Notes under the pieces: generated by a model
What the model saw: only the letters and a program-made list of their open reading frames with translations
The model's database searches: none
Told to the model about the DNA's origin: nothing
NCBI RefSeq assembly: GCF_001421515.1
Contig: NZ_LMKM01000023.1
Location: 5,707 to 69,706, forward strand
DNA: 64,000 nt
Source: Pedobacter sp. Leaf216
GTDB lineage: Bacteria; Bacteroidota; Bacteroidia; Sphingobacteriales; Sphingobacteriaceae
Reading direction: 5' to 3'
In this document: in pieces, positions 44,320-53,264 of the stretch
How the letters are laid out: each line of letters begins with the position of its first letter
Numbering within the stretch: position 1 is the stretch's first letter
Program-made: the position numbers and the translations under genes

Positions 44320-44342
44320 AATGTTTTTTTTATATCATGGTT

Positions 44343-47300
44343 TTAGAATGCTCCCTTTATACCAAATGAGAGCTGGCGTGATGGTGGCAATACATTTAAA
44401 TAATCTGGATCGTAGCCGAAACGATTTGCTCTCCAGAGTATTCCGACATTTTGTAAACCTGCGTATACTTCAAGATTCCGAAATGGAAATTTCCACTGAA
44501 CAGTATTTAAAGTATAACCTAATCGAATATAATCAAGGCGAATGTGGTCTCCCGACATCACATTAATTTCAGATTTACTATAAAATGCATCCCGAACACT
44601 TGGCGCCGGATAGATGAACGAGGGAACATTGGTAAAATTCTCATCACCAGGCTTTTGCCATCTGGACTCATATTCATAGTTTCCCTGTCCGCTCTCTATT
44701 AGCATTGAGTAACCGAGTGCTGGTTTTCTCACCTTGTAGCCCAATTTGTAATTGATGTTCATCGATAAGCTAAAACCTTTAAGATAAAAGGTATTAATCA
44801 AAGAGCCAAAGTAAGTTGGACTGGCAGATCCCAGTAAGGTAACATTATTCCCAGTGTTAAAAGACTCATCTGCGATGGCCTCGTAGTCAGTACTGAGCTT
44901 GCCATTGAGAAAGCCCTGAGGGTTTCCTTTATTATCCAACCCTCCCCATTTGTATGCTGCAATGGCATAAAGCGGATAATCCTGGATAGGAGTGATTACA
45001 TTTCCAGCAGTAAGCAAATTGTAAAATGCAGATGAATTGTTCCTGCTATTATATTTGGTTGTTTTACTTGTGTTATAACTAAAATATAGATCAGTTCCCC
45101 AACTGAAATTCTCGGTTTTTATATTTTTGCTATGAAGATCTACGTCAATACCCTGTCCCTTCATATTAGCAACATTTTTTGTGATCACATCGCGAGCACC
45201 CCATGCAGTATAATCATAGCCCGCTATACCGTATAAATCCGTTCCTTTTTTGACGTAATAAGAAAATGATCCGGTCAGAACTTGCTTTGGAAGTTCAAAA
45301 TCCAATTTCACATCGACTTGGGAAAGCTGTTCCCATTTCAAATCTGGATTGTTTATCGCGTTTATTCTAGTGATTGGAAATCCAGTTAAAGCATTCGTGC
45401 CATAGGTGGCGATTGGGGACGCCGTTTTCGTCAGGTCTACATTGCCACTATAGCCAAATGTAGTAGTTAGCCGCAGAACGGGCAGCCATTTTAAATTATA
45501 GAAAGATTCATCTGAAATTTTCCATCCAAGGCCTGTCGACCATAGGGGCTTCCATTTATCATTTATATCAGCACCAAAAATATTTGAACCGTCACGCCTT
45601 ATGCTTCCCGATAAAAGGTAACGTCCTTTAAACGAATAGGCGAAATTGGCATATGTACTTATAAAACGGTATGCGGTCTGAGTTAAAGTATTCACGCTAC
45701 TAATCTGACTTGTGAACCCCGTAAGGTATTGTCGGTAAAGTCCCACCTCGTCGACGGGCGTAAAATATAGGGGGTCAGATTGATACCCTAATCTTCTACT
45801 TCCTTGGGAAGAAGTATTTGCACTTCTTGCCTCAGCACCCAAAATCGCAGTGATACTATGCAATCCAAAAACATTGTTATAGTTCAATTGCGCTCTTCCA
45901 GTTTGGGAATTTACTACTGAAGAAGAAGAATTCAGAATTCCGCCTCTTGGCACAGGATAAGTTATTACACCCGTTGATGCGTTTACCTGGCTAAAAGAGT
46001 TGATCAGATTTCTTGCTGCATAACTTTGTTCATCGGAAGTACGCTCAGTATCGGAACTCTGCCGTTGATATTGATAATTTACCTGGAAGTTTAACCCTTT
46101 TACAATTTGATACCTAAGTCCGACATTCGCATATAAGTCCTGAGAGCGGGAATCGGTATAGTCATGTTTATAATCTTCTGTGGGATAAAATTTCCAGTCT
46201 AAAAGTTTACCTTTCGCCAGTGTATCTGTATATGCTGAACGAAACTCCGTAGCAAGTCCTCCAGTTTGTGCAAAATTCAGATACGGCGGATACCTTCCCC
46301 CAGAGCTAAGATAACTATATGCCGGGCGGCCAGTCTTTCCAGTAAAATTTGTATAATAAACATTAGTGCTTAGATTTAATTTTTCCAGCACCTTAAAATC
46401 ATTGGCAAAATGCAGGTTTAATTTCCCCGAGGTATTGTAGACTTCCCCCCTATTTTGATCGTAAGCTGCCGAAAGCAAATAGGTATTCCGGTCACTCCCG
46501 CCTTTAAGATTTAAACTATACTGTTGGAGAATCCCATGAGTGTAGAAATTGTCCAGGTAGGATTGTTGTGTATTATTTCCCGCTAATAAATTTATTCGAT
46601 CATCAGCCGTTGACTGCGAGATCTGCCCGTTTCTTCTTGCTAGAAGAACTTCTACCACAGGGGTTAGTGCCAACCATGGTGTGGTTGATATCCGATCATT
46701 AAAGTAGCCCGATTCGAAAAGTTGTTTTTCAAAAGCGATATAATCGCTGCTATTCATTTGCCTAATCGAATTAAATCTTGGTAAATCCTGTACTAATACA
46801 TTTGCGCTAAAGGCAATTTGCATAGGCTGGTTCTGCCTGCCTCTCTTGGTTGTAATCACGATTACACCATTACCAGCCCTTGCACCCCAAATTGATGCAG
46901 CTGCTGCATCTTTCAATACAGATACATTTTCTACATCATTGGGGTTAATATTAGAGATATCCCCCTCATATATATAACCATCCAATACGATGAGCGGATC
47001 TAGCGGACCATTGATTGTTCCAAGACCACGTACCGAAATATTGGTCTTATTTTGCGGATTGTTATTACTCTTTCCTGCCTGCAGCATTAATCCGCTACTT
47101 TGACCAATTAACCTTTCTAAAATATTCGACCCTGTACGTTCTCCCAGCGCTTTCTCACTAATCGAGGATATTGTTCCATTAACTTCATTGGGTTTCAATG
47201 TTTGGTAACCTGTCTGAACGGTGACCTCCTCTAACTGCTGGGATTCATCCGTCATTTTAACTGAAATGAATTTTTCATTTATTGAATAAATCCTGAAAAT

Positions 47301-47573
47301 TGTTTTATATCCAGTTGCAGTAATACGAATTGTATCTCCAGGGTTTACTTTTCCTAAAGTAAAATTTCCAGCCTCATCAACTATTGTCATATTCTTTCTG
47401 GAACGAACGCTGGCCGGGATTACATTTCCATCAAAGTCAGTAACCTTCCCTTTTAACACATTTGCTTCCTGAGCAAAAGCTGTTATTGCAGAGAGGATAA
47501 TGATTATCAGAGCCATACAAAACAGTAGAAAATTCCACTTCACTTTTCTAGTGTTGAACTGATTTGCCATCAT
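44343..47573 (-). CDS. SusC/RagA-family TonB-linked outer-membrane transporter
   Basis: 1076 residues: signal peptide (to about 35, ITAFAQ), a carboxypeptidase-like beta-sandwich (about 38-110) and a plug with RGLGTINGPLDPLIVLDGYI and SVLKDAAAASIWGARAGNGV. A 22-strand barrel follows, ending in SFGIKGAF. The plug TonB-box region is EEVTVQTGYQTL. It imports the ligand captured by the SusD-like protein. It starts 1 bp after the tlpA-like stop. Confidence 0.95.
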   Translation of the reverse strand: MMANQFNTRKVKWNFLLFCMALIIIILSAITAFAQEANVLKGKVTDFDGNVIPASVRSRKNMTIVDEAGNFTLGKVNPGDTIRITATGYKTIFRIYSINEKFISVKMTDESQQLEEVTVQTGYQTLKPNEVNGTISSISEKALGERTGSNILERLIGQSSGLMLQAGKSNNNPQNKTNISVRGLGTINGPLDPLIVLDGYIYEGDISNINPNDVENVSVLKDAAAASIWGARAGNGVIVITTKRGRQNQPMQIAFSANVLVQDLPRFNSIRQMNSSDYIAFEKQLFESGYFNDRISTTPWLALTPVVEVLLARRNGQISQSTADDRINLLAGNNTQQSYLDNFYTHGILQQYSLNLKGGSDRNTYLLSAAYDQNRGEVYNTSGKLNLHFANDFKVLEKLNLSTNVYYTNFTGKTGRPAYSYLSSGGRYPPYLNFAQTGGLATEFRSAYTDTLAKGKLLDWKFYPTEDYKHDYTDSRSQDLYANVGLRYQIVKGLNFQVNYQYQRQSSDTERTSDEQSYAARNLINSFSQVNASTGVITYPVPRGGILNSSSSVVNSQTGRAQLNYNNVFGLHSITAILGAEARSANTSSQGSRRLGYQSDPLYFTPVDEVGLYRQYLTGFTSQISSVNTLTQTAYRFISTYANFAYSFKGRYLLSGSIRRDGSNIFGADINDKWKPLWSTGLGWKISDESFYNLKWLPVLRLTTTFGYSGNVDLTKTASPIATYGTNALTGFPITRINAINNPDLKWEQLSQVDVKLDFELPKQVLTGSFSYYVKKGTDLYGIAGYDYTAWGARDVITKNVANMKGQGIDVDLHSKNIKTENFSWGTDLYFSYNTSKTTKYNSRNNSSAFYNLLTAGNVITPIQDYPLYAIAAYKWGGLDNKGNPQGFLNGKLSTDYEAIADESFNTGNNVTLLGSASPTYFGSLINTFYLKGFSLSMNINYKLGYKVRKPALGYSMLIESGQGNYEYESRWQKPGDENFTNVPSFIYPAPSVRDAFYSKSEINVMSGDHIRLDYIRLGYTLNTVQWKFPFRNLEVYAGLQNVGILWRANRFGYDPDYLNVLPPSRQLSFGIKGAF

Positions 47574-47574
47574 A

Positions 47575-48321
47575 TTAATCTTTTTTAGTTTTTAGGTTAG
47601 GATTCAAACCCGCAATAAGTCGCGAGACGTTTTCTTCTGTAAGTTGTTCCGCACGGGTAATCGCTTTAATACGTCCATCCGCACCAATCCAGATATAGTG
47701 GGGCATCGTATTGATTGGAAAAACGTTCTTTATTTCAGCGCTGTTGAGCACTATGGGTAAAGCGAAGTCTTTAATCTTTGCTCTTTGCACAGCTAAAAAT
47801 TTTTCTAGAACTTCTACAGTATCACTTGCATAAGTATTCATTAGTAAAAACTGAATATTTTTACCATATTTTTTTTGCATAGCATCCATTTTCGGAAATT
47901 CAGCTATGCACGGCGAGCAGTATGTCGCCCAAAAATCAAGGACGAGTGCTTTATTTCTAAAGCTTGAAAATTCAGCGCTTTTTTGGTTAAAATTTAGGAT
48001 TTGAGAAAGGGTAAGATTAGGTACTTTATCGTTGATTGCGAGTTGGTAGCTCGTTGCCTTCGCCTGTGCGAATAGAGTAGTTGAGAAGAAAAATAAAACC
48101 GTGGTTAACCGAATGATTTTCTTTCTAAGTAGTCTTTCTAGATTTATCTCTCTATTGGCCAATTTAGCAACATTCCTTGTTGTCTGACCATCCAATTGAA
48201 AACAGCTTACGCTTGAATTTCCGTAAAAAAAGGGATCATATATCTTGGGTTTCTTGATAAGGTCGATTCCAAAAAAAAGCCATGGCAGTGCCCTAGCGAT
48301 AAAAAATATCGTTTTTTTCAT
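47575..48321 (-). CDS. TlpA-like thiol-disulfide oxidoreductase
   Basis: 248 residues. The thioredoxin-like domain (about 100-240) has the active site FWATYCSPC at about 126-134 and the cis-proline region INTMPHYIWI. The first 85 residues are unusual: a short hydrophobic start (MKKTIFFIARALPWLFFGI), a linker, and then a second, better signal peptide (RLTTVLFFFSTTLFAQ). The true start may be a non-ATG codon near residue 65, or the protein may be doubly anchored. It heads the susC-susD operon. Confidence 0.85.
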   Translation of the reverse strand: MKKTIFFIARALPWLFFGIDLIKKPKIYDPFFYGNSSVSCFQLDGQTTRNVAKLANREINLERLLRKKIIRLTTVLFFFSTTLFAQAKATSYQLAINDKVPNLTLSQILNFNQKSAEFSSFRNKALVLDFWATYCSPCIAEFPKMDAMQKKYGKNIQFLLMNTYASDTVEVLEKFLAVQRAKIKDFALPIVLNSAEIKNVFPINTMPHYIWIGADGRIKAITRAEQLTEENVSRLIAGLNPNLKTKKD

Positions 48322-48384
48322 TGTTTGTTGGTTAAAGTTAGTTGATCGGAAAATTAAATGAGGAATCTCAAATAGTGAAGAAAA

Positions 48385-48450
48385 CTAAGGCAGGCGCATT
48401 ATTAAAGAACCTATTTTCTATCATTAACTGTAGGGGGTAACCTGCCTTAG
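48385..48450 (-). promoter_or_regulatory. Leader hairpin upstream of the TlpA-SusC-SusD operon
   Basis: Perfect 10-bp arms CTAAGGCAGG (48385-48394) and CCTGCCTTAG (48441-48450) enclose 46 nt that contain a second complementary pair (CCCCCTA and TAGG on the minus strand). It ends about 64 nt upstream of the tlpA start and is followed on the minus strand by TTTTCTTC. It could be an attenuator or another cis-acting RNA structure. Confidence 0.5.
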
Positions 48451-48642
48451 CCTGGCCTTCTATTCAGGAGAACAGATGACAAGGCTAATTAGAATTATTA
48501 ACGCAAAACCATGATAAACAAATTTGTTCGTCTTGAAATTTAGAACATATTTCTCCAAACCTCTCCTATGGAAAAGTGTAGATAAATAAAAAAATTTCAG
48601 TTGATGTCTCACGTTTTTTGGTTTGTACCAAAAAACCTTTAG

Positions 48643-48746
48643 AAAATAAAAAGGGTCGCCCTTAGCTTTTCTGAGACGAAGGTGTAGGACCACCAACCGC
48701 TTCGCAGCGGCCGAACACAGAATAGCAGGCGACCCAAGTCCTTATG
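48643..48746 (-). ncRNA. Candidate structured small RNA
   Basis: On the minus strand an 8-bp closing stem GGGTCGCC/GGCGACCC (48728-48735 with 48653-48660) encloses a second short stem (TTCTG/CAGAA) and two hairpins. These are CCGCT-gcga-AGCGG and GGTG-gtccta-CACC, giving a branched fold. A run TTTTTATTTT follows immediately. TATCTTTG, a TAnnTTTG -7 box, lies at 48752-48759, a few bases before the likely 5' end. Known families cannot be checked here. Confidence 0.6.
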
Positions 48747-48961
48747 CTATGCAAAGATAGCACAGGATTTGAGTTTTCACCTACTGCTTGTGTTCAAACG
48801 TCCTACTTTTCGTCACAAGGTTTTTCGGTAATAAAAAATCAAATCTTGTGGTTAAATGTCTTTTAACCAACAATAAATTTTATTACGTAAATATAAATAA
48901 AAAAGTTTACTTCCACATGCACCTGTGATAAAAATTTCATTTTATTGTTCCTTGCATTATA

Positions 48962-49342
48962 ATGCAGAGCCGAAATTCCGACCATGAAATTGTTACCATA
49001 GAAATTTCTCATTTGGATTATTTGATTATCGTTAATGTAAGAAACTTAAGGACAAAGTTTGGTTTATCTCAGGTTTCACTAACCCAAAAGATGGGTTTGT
49101 CGGAAGGTTTTGTAGGAAAAGTTGAACTTTATACTGAAAGAGCAAAATACAGTATCAGACATATTAACTTGTTAGCAAGCGCTCTCAATTGCACAATACA
49201 AGATATCCTCCCCTTAGAGCAACCAAAATATGACATGGTTATTTTAACTTTAAGGAGGACAAACAAAATTAACAAGGATGGTTCCCTATCCCAAAAGAAA
49301 TCCACTGAGGTGATTAAAATCGAACCAAAAGAAAAAAGTTAA
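48962..49342 (+). CDS. XRE-family transcriptional regulator
   Basis: 126 residues. The helix-turn-helix covers about 22-80: VRNLRTKFGLSQVSLTQKMG, LSEGFVGKVELYTERAKYSI and HINLLASALNCTIQDILP. The tail is basic. It lies 57 bp upstream of the LytTR regulator and could be in one unit with it. Target unknown. Confidence 0.85.
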   Translation: MQSRNSDHEIVTIEISHLDYLIIVNVRNLRTKFGLSQVSLTQKMGLSEGFVGKVELYTERAKYSIRHINLLASALNCTIQDILPLEQPKYDMVILTLRRTNKINKDGSLSQKKSTEVIKIEPKEKS

Positions 49343-49399
49343 TTTGGATATGCAAAGTAATTGAGGGATCATTTTTGAGATTACCCTAAACTTTGACAT

Positions 49400-50137
49400 A
49401 TGGAACAACTTCGTTGCGTCGTAATCGACGATGAAAAACATTCAATCTCGATTCTCTCAGATTACATTGAGACGAACCCCAACCTAAAATTAGTCAAGAC
49501 TTTTCTTGATCCTCTTATTGCACTATCAGGAATCAGTATCAGAGACAAAATAGACTTTATTTTTTTGGATATAGACATGCCAGAAATTACCGGCATTGAG
49601 CTTGCAAAAAAATTAGTCAATCGGTCTCGATTTATCGTCTTCACTACAGCATTTACAAAATATGCAATAGAAGCATTTGAAGTAAATGCATCTCGGTATC
49701 TGGTTAAGCCAATCTCAAAACCGAAATTCATTAAAACCGTTTGGGACATTTTAGATGCGGAAAGAAAAAGAATTGAAGGGATACGGATTGCCCAAAAAAA
49801 ATATTTCTATGTCAGCATCGGCGAAAGGGGACAGAAACTGAAGATAAAGAAATCTAAAATATTATTTTTCGAAAGCTTGAAAAACTATATGAAAATTGTC
49901 ACTGAGGATGAAGATTACACCGTTTATTTGACAATGAAGGAAGTTGAAAAGGAGTTTTGGGGCACATTGTTCTACAGAGTTCACCGCAGTTATTTCGTAA
50001 ATGAAGAAAGGGTTGAAAAAATAGCTGGGAACACATTAAAGCTTGGAGCACATATCATTCCGATGGGCAACAACTATAAGCAAGGTTTTATTGAATTTTC
50101 TGAAAATAAAACATTAAGATCCGGCCGGAAGTCTTAA
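49400..50137 (+). CDS. LytTR-family response regulator
   Basis: 245 residues: receiver domain (about 5-120) with acidic DDE at 10-12, phospho-acceptor Asp57 in FLDIDMPEITG and Lys in RYLVKPISKPKF. A LytTR DNA-binding domain follows (about 140-235: ILFFESLKNYMKIVTED, YRVHRSYFVN). The partner sensor lies 253 bp downstream. Confidence 0.92.
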   Translation: MEQLRCVVIDDEKHSISILSDYIETNPNLKLVKTFLDPLIALSGISIRDKIDFIFLDIDMPEITGIELAKKLVNRSRFIVFTTAFTKYAIEAFEVNASRYLVKPISKPKFIKTVWDILDAERKRIEGIRIAQKKYFYVSIGERGQKLKIKKSKILFFESLKNYMKIVTEDEDYTVYLTMKEVEKEFWGTLFYRVHRSYFVNEERVEKIAGNTLKLGAHIIPMGNNYKQGFIEFSENKTLRSGRKS

Positions 50138-50390
50138 GGATTCAAATCTGAAACCAACACTCAACGATGGCTAATCAACGTTTCATTGGAAATAATGATG
50201 ATGCTGGAAGTAGTCGGATCAGTTTCGGACCTTCGAATTGTTTGCTGCGATCTAAAAACAAATACTGTTTTTTTGACCAGTTTTTTAGGGTTCTGTTTCA
50301 TGTTTTTATTTTGAAACTAGAGCCATTATTTAGCGTAAAAAAAGTTATTACACCGCGATAAAATGAGGTTACACCAAGAGCAATTATAGC

Positions 50391-51491
50391 ATGACTAAGA
50401 AAATTTTCGAATGGGGAAAAGTGCAGCGCTTGCACCTAATTGGATGGGCGATATTCATAACATTAGAGGTCGTACTGATCGGACTTTCAGTGGGCTTTTT
50501 TGGAAAAGCTTTGAATTATGCCCTCCATTATATTCTTAATATTATTCTATTTTATACGAATGCGCATTTTGTGCTTAAGAAGAGTTTTACGAAGCCAAAA
50601 CCCTGGACAAGGGTAATCATCCTCATGATAATTCAAATCGGCTTATATATTTTTTTCAGGTCTTATCTTAATTACCTACTGGAAGGAACTCATAAAGGAT
50701 TTAACATCCCAACAATTATCACTAACCATAAAAGTTTTTTTAAATCGCTCTGGAGAGGTTTATTTTTTATTGTTCTTTCCTGCTTTTACTTTTTATTCTT
50801 GCGTTTCAAAGAGGAACGTTTAAAAAGAGAACATTCAGAAAGAATGGAATATCTAAACGATTTGAAAAATAAAGAGATGCAAAATGAATTGCATGTTGCG
50901 AAGTATGATTATTTGCGAGCCCAAATCAATCCACATTTATTATTCAACACATTGAGCTTTTTATATGATAGCATTCGAAAATTTAATGAGGACGCCGGAG
51001 AAGCTGTTCTTAATTTGGCTGAATTGATGCGGTTTAGTCTTGAAACGAAGGAATCCCCTGAAGAATTTCCCAAGCTGGAGGAGGAACTCCGTCAAATTGA
51101 TAACCTCATATCCCTTAATAAAATAAGGAAAGACAAGGAACAGTATATCAATCTTTGTTACCCAGAAGAAGTTAAGAATTTTCGCTTTATACCATTGGTC
51201 ATAATTACATTGTTAGAAAACATGCTTAAGCATGGAAATTTACAAAAGCCAAACCAACCTGGATTTTTAGATATTAAATTGAGTAATAACGAATTGTCAA
51301 TAAGTACTTCTAATTTAATCAACACCAGGATCCACCATTCAGGTTTTAATAAAGGAATGGAGAATATTGAAAAGCGATTAGGTTTGGCTTATGGTGATAA
51401 GTTTTCAATGACTTATGGTAAGAAAGATGAAAACTATTTTGATGTTAAAGTAATTTTGGAAGTTGCTAATACTAACCAAAATACAATTTGA
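50391..51491 (+). CDS. LytS-type sensor histidine kinase
   Basis: 366 residues. Four membrane spans (about 14-34, 40-60, 75-95 and 118-140), a coiled coil, then a His_kinase domain with the phospho-acceptor in AQINPHLLFNTLSFLYD and an ATP-binding domain with LENMLKHG. It pairs with the LytTR regulator upstream. No sensory domain outside the membrane is seen, so the signal is probably membrane-derived. Confidence 0.9.
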   Translation: MTKKIFEWGKVQRLHLIGWAIFITLEVVLIGLSVGFFGKALNYALHYILNIILFYTNAHFVLKKSFTKPKPWTRVIILMIIQIGLYIFFRSYLNYLLEGTHKGFNIPTIITNHKSFFKSLWRGLFFIVLSCFYFLFLRFKEERLKREHSERMEYLNDLKNKEMQNELHVAKYDYLRAQINPHLLFNTLSFLYDSIRKFNEDAGEAVLNLAELMRFSLETKESPEEFPKLEEELRQIDNLISLNKIRKDKEQYINLCYPEEVKNFRFIPLVIITLLENMLKHGNLQKPNQPGFLDIKLSNNELSISTSNLINTRIHHSGFNKGMENIEKRLGLAYGDKFSMTYGKKDENYFDVKVILEVANTNQNTI

Positions 51492-51509
51492 TGTTTTGAT
51501 ATACATAGA

Positions 51510-51830
51510 TTAGATTTCAATCCAAACCGGGCAATGATCGCTGGCTCCTTTCCATCCTCTAGCATGCCTCAACGCCGCCATCAACCAAACTTCCTTTTAA
51601 ATCTGTAGACAGTAAGAAATGGTCCAATCTCAAACCAGCATTTGTTCCAAATGCATTCCGGAGATAATCTTAAAGGGTATATATAATTTCATCGGGATAC
51701 AGGGTTATTATTGCATCTGTCCATCCGAGAGATAATAGTTTCTGATATGCCTTCTTGGATTCCGGAAAGAAAAGGGCGTTGTCCCTGAACCTGTCTGGAT
51801 TATAAAGGTTCCGGCCAGTCGGGAAAAGTT
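51510..51830 (-). pseudogene. Exonuclease III fragment (C-terminal part)
   Basis: Minus-strand translation gives NLYNPDRFRDNALFFPESKK, LGWTDAIITLYPDEIIYT, an in-frame stop, and then RNAFGTNAGLRLDHFLLSTD. After a frameshift near 51560 it ends HARGWKGASDHCPVWIEI. This is the C-terminal half of an XthA-type AP endonuclease/exonuclease III (the SDHxPV motif is the catalytic His end). The N-terminal half is missing where an IS remnant begins. Confidence 0.88.
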
Positions 51831-51910
51831 CAAGCTAGGAGCCCTGCATCAATCACCAAACAGTGCACAAAATTCAACCAGACGCTTATCCGGTAGTTTT
51901 TGCTGCATCC

Positions 51911-52291
51911 TTAGGACCGTTTGGTACCACGCTTTTTTCTAATATTAATCTTAAGTTCGCTTCCCGCAACCTCAATCATAGTCTCTAATCCAACATTTCT
52001 CAGCTGGGCATCAGCCAAAGCTTTTGTTAGCTCATCGATCTTTTTCTTAAGAAGTTTTGTCTCAATCATAGTCTCTAATCCAACATTTCTCAGCTGGGCA
52101 TCAGCCAAAGCTTTTGTTAGCTCATCGATCTTTTTCTTAAGAAGTTTTGTCTCTTGGTTTTTGTCCATCGCTGAAAGTTCATAAGATGTTTTAGAATGGA
52201 CTAAGATAGCCAAATTATGCTTCTCCATCCATTTGGCAATGGTACTTGAAGGTAAGCCATATTTGCGTCCAGCTACTCGCTGACTGAGCAT
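51911..52291 (-). pseudogene. IS3 orfA-like transposase protein with duplicated coiled coil
   Basis: 126 residues from the first ATG; an open frame with KIPTRKPRGRLSDDLKEKII upstream suggests the original start was further up (near 52395). It has a helix-turn-helix (SQRVAGRKYGLPSSTIAKWM) followed by a leucine-rich coil. A 30-residue block (TKLLKKKIDELTKALADAQL plus ten) occurs twice in tandem. The DNA repeat is perfect: 51971-52060 and 52061-52150. Confidence 0.8.
51971..52150. repeat. Perfect 90-bp tandem duplication
   Basis: Two adjacent identical 90-bp units within the orfA-like gene, keeping the frame. Identity at every base means the event is recent or maintained. Confidence 0.95.
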
Positions 52292-52586
52292 ACCGGATTT
52301 GATCTCGCAAATGATTTTCTCTTTCAGATCATCGCTTAACCGTCCCCTAGGTTTTCTAGTTGGGATTTTTGTTTTGTCTTTGCTTTTTGTTGCAATTTTT
52401 CAGTTTTTAATGACAAGCTATAGCAGGACGAGACAATCAATACTGACCGTCGGACATGCATTTGAAATATAGTGCTCAATTTTCTTCGAAAATAGTTAGC
52501 GAACAAATATGCTTACTTTTAATATAAGATTGTTAAGGGTGGGCTAATTTTAATCTCAATTTAAGATGAGATGCCTATTTTTGTAA

Positions 52587-53264
52587 ATGCTTAAAATAGG
52601 AATTGCTGAAGACGATCAGAAAATTGCCGGTTTATTGAAATCTGCACTGGAAGAAAATGGCTATCAGGTTCAAAACGTTTCAAATGGAATCGATGCGCTT
52701 ACTGTTTTTTCAGAAAACGCTTATAATCTCCTGATTATCGACATTATGATGCCTGGTTTAAGTGGTATTCAGATTTGCAAAAGGCTACGTGAAACTGATA
52801 ATCAAACGCCCATTTTAATGCTAACAGCTATGGGTACTATTGATGACAAAGTAGCTGGTTTAGATGCAGGTGCTGATGATTACCTGGTTAAGCCATTTCA
52901 CTTAAAAGAACTTCTAGCTCGAGTTTCAGCGCTTTTAAGGCGGCAAAACCCTGTTGTATTCACTAACAAACAAGAACTTATCTTTGAAGATTTAGTAATG
53001 AATATGAGTAGTAAAGAGGTTACAAGAGCAGGGCAAACCATTGAACTAAGCGCAAAAGAATTTGTTTTGCTTGAGCTGTTCTTAAAAAACCCCAATCGTT
53101 TATTGCCCCGGCAGTATATAGCAGAACAGGCCTGGGATATCAACTTCGAGACCGGAACCAATGTTATTGATGTTTACATTAATTTTCTTCGTAAAAAGAT
53201 TGAAAAAGGATTTGAACGGAAGCTCATTCATACAAAAATTAATATGGGCTACATCCTTAAATAA
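52587..53264 (+). CDS. OmpR-family response regulator
   Basis: 225 residues: receiver domain with acidic EDD at 8-10, phospho-acceptor Asp52 in LLIIDIMMPGLSG and Lys in DDYLVKPFHLKEL. A winged-helix domain follows (about 125-222: ELSAKEFVLLELFLKNPNRL, NVIDVYINFLRKKIE). It overlaps the kinase gene start by one base and probably controls the efflux operon downstream, as CusR-type regulators do. Confidence 0.93.
   Translation: MLKIGIAEDDQKIAGLLKSALEENGYQVQNVSNGIDALTVFSENAYNLLIIDIMMPGLSGIQICKRLRETDNQTPILMLTAMGTIDDKVAGLDAGADDYLVKPFHLKELLARVSALLRRQNPVVFTNKQELIFEDLVMNMSSKEVTRAGQTIELSAKEFVLLELFLKNPNRLLPRQYIAEQAWDINFETGTNVIDVYINFLRKKIEKGFERKLIHTKINMGYILK

Larger units (their letters stand above)
51845..52435 (-). 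mobile_element. IS3-family insertion sequence remnant
   Basis: It includes an orfA-like gene and the first 19 codons of orfB (51849-51908, MQQKLPDKRLVEFCALFGD, then a stop), in a different frame overlapping the orfA end as in IS3 elements. A terminal-repeat-like TGTCTCGTCCTGCTATAGC on the minus strand ends at 52435. The rest of orfB and the other end are gone, so the element is dead. Confidence 0.75.

Noticed and set aside
48460..48696. 78-residue minus-strand frame starting with TTG
   Set aside because: Begins inside the candidate small RNA, has no ribosome-binding or protein features; a leader peptide remains possible but is unsupported.
50167..50361. 64-residue frame between the LytTR and LytS genes
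   Set aside because: No recognisable features and biased only by low GC; an imperfect hairpin at about 50289-50325 has no T-run.
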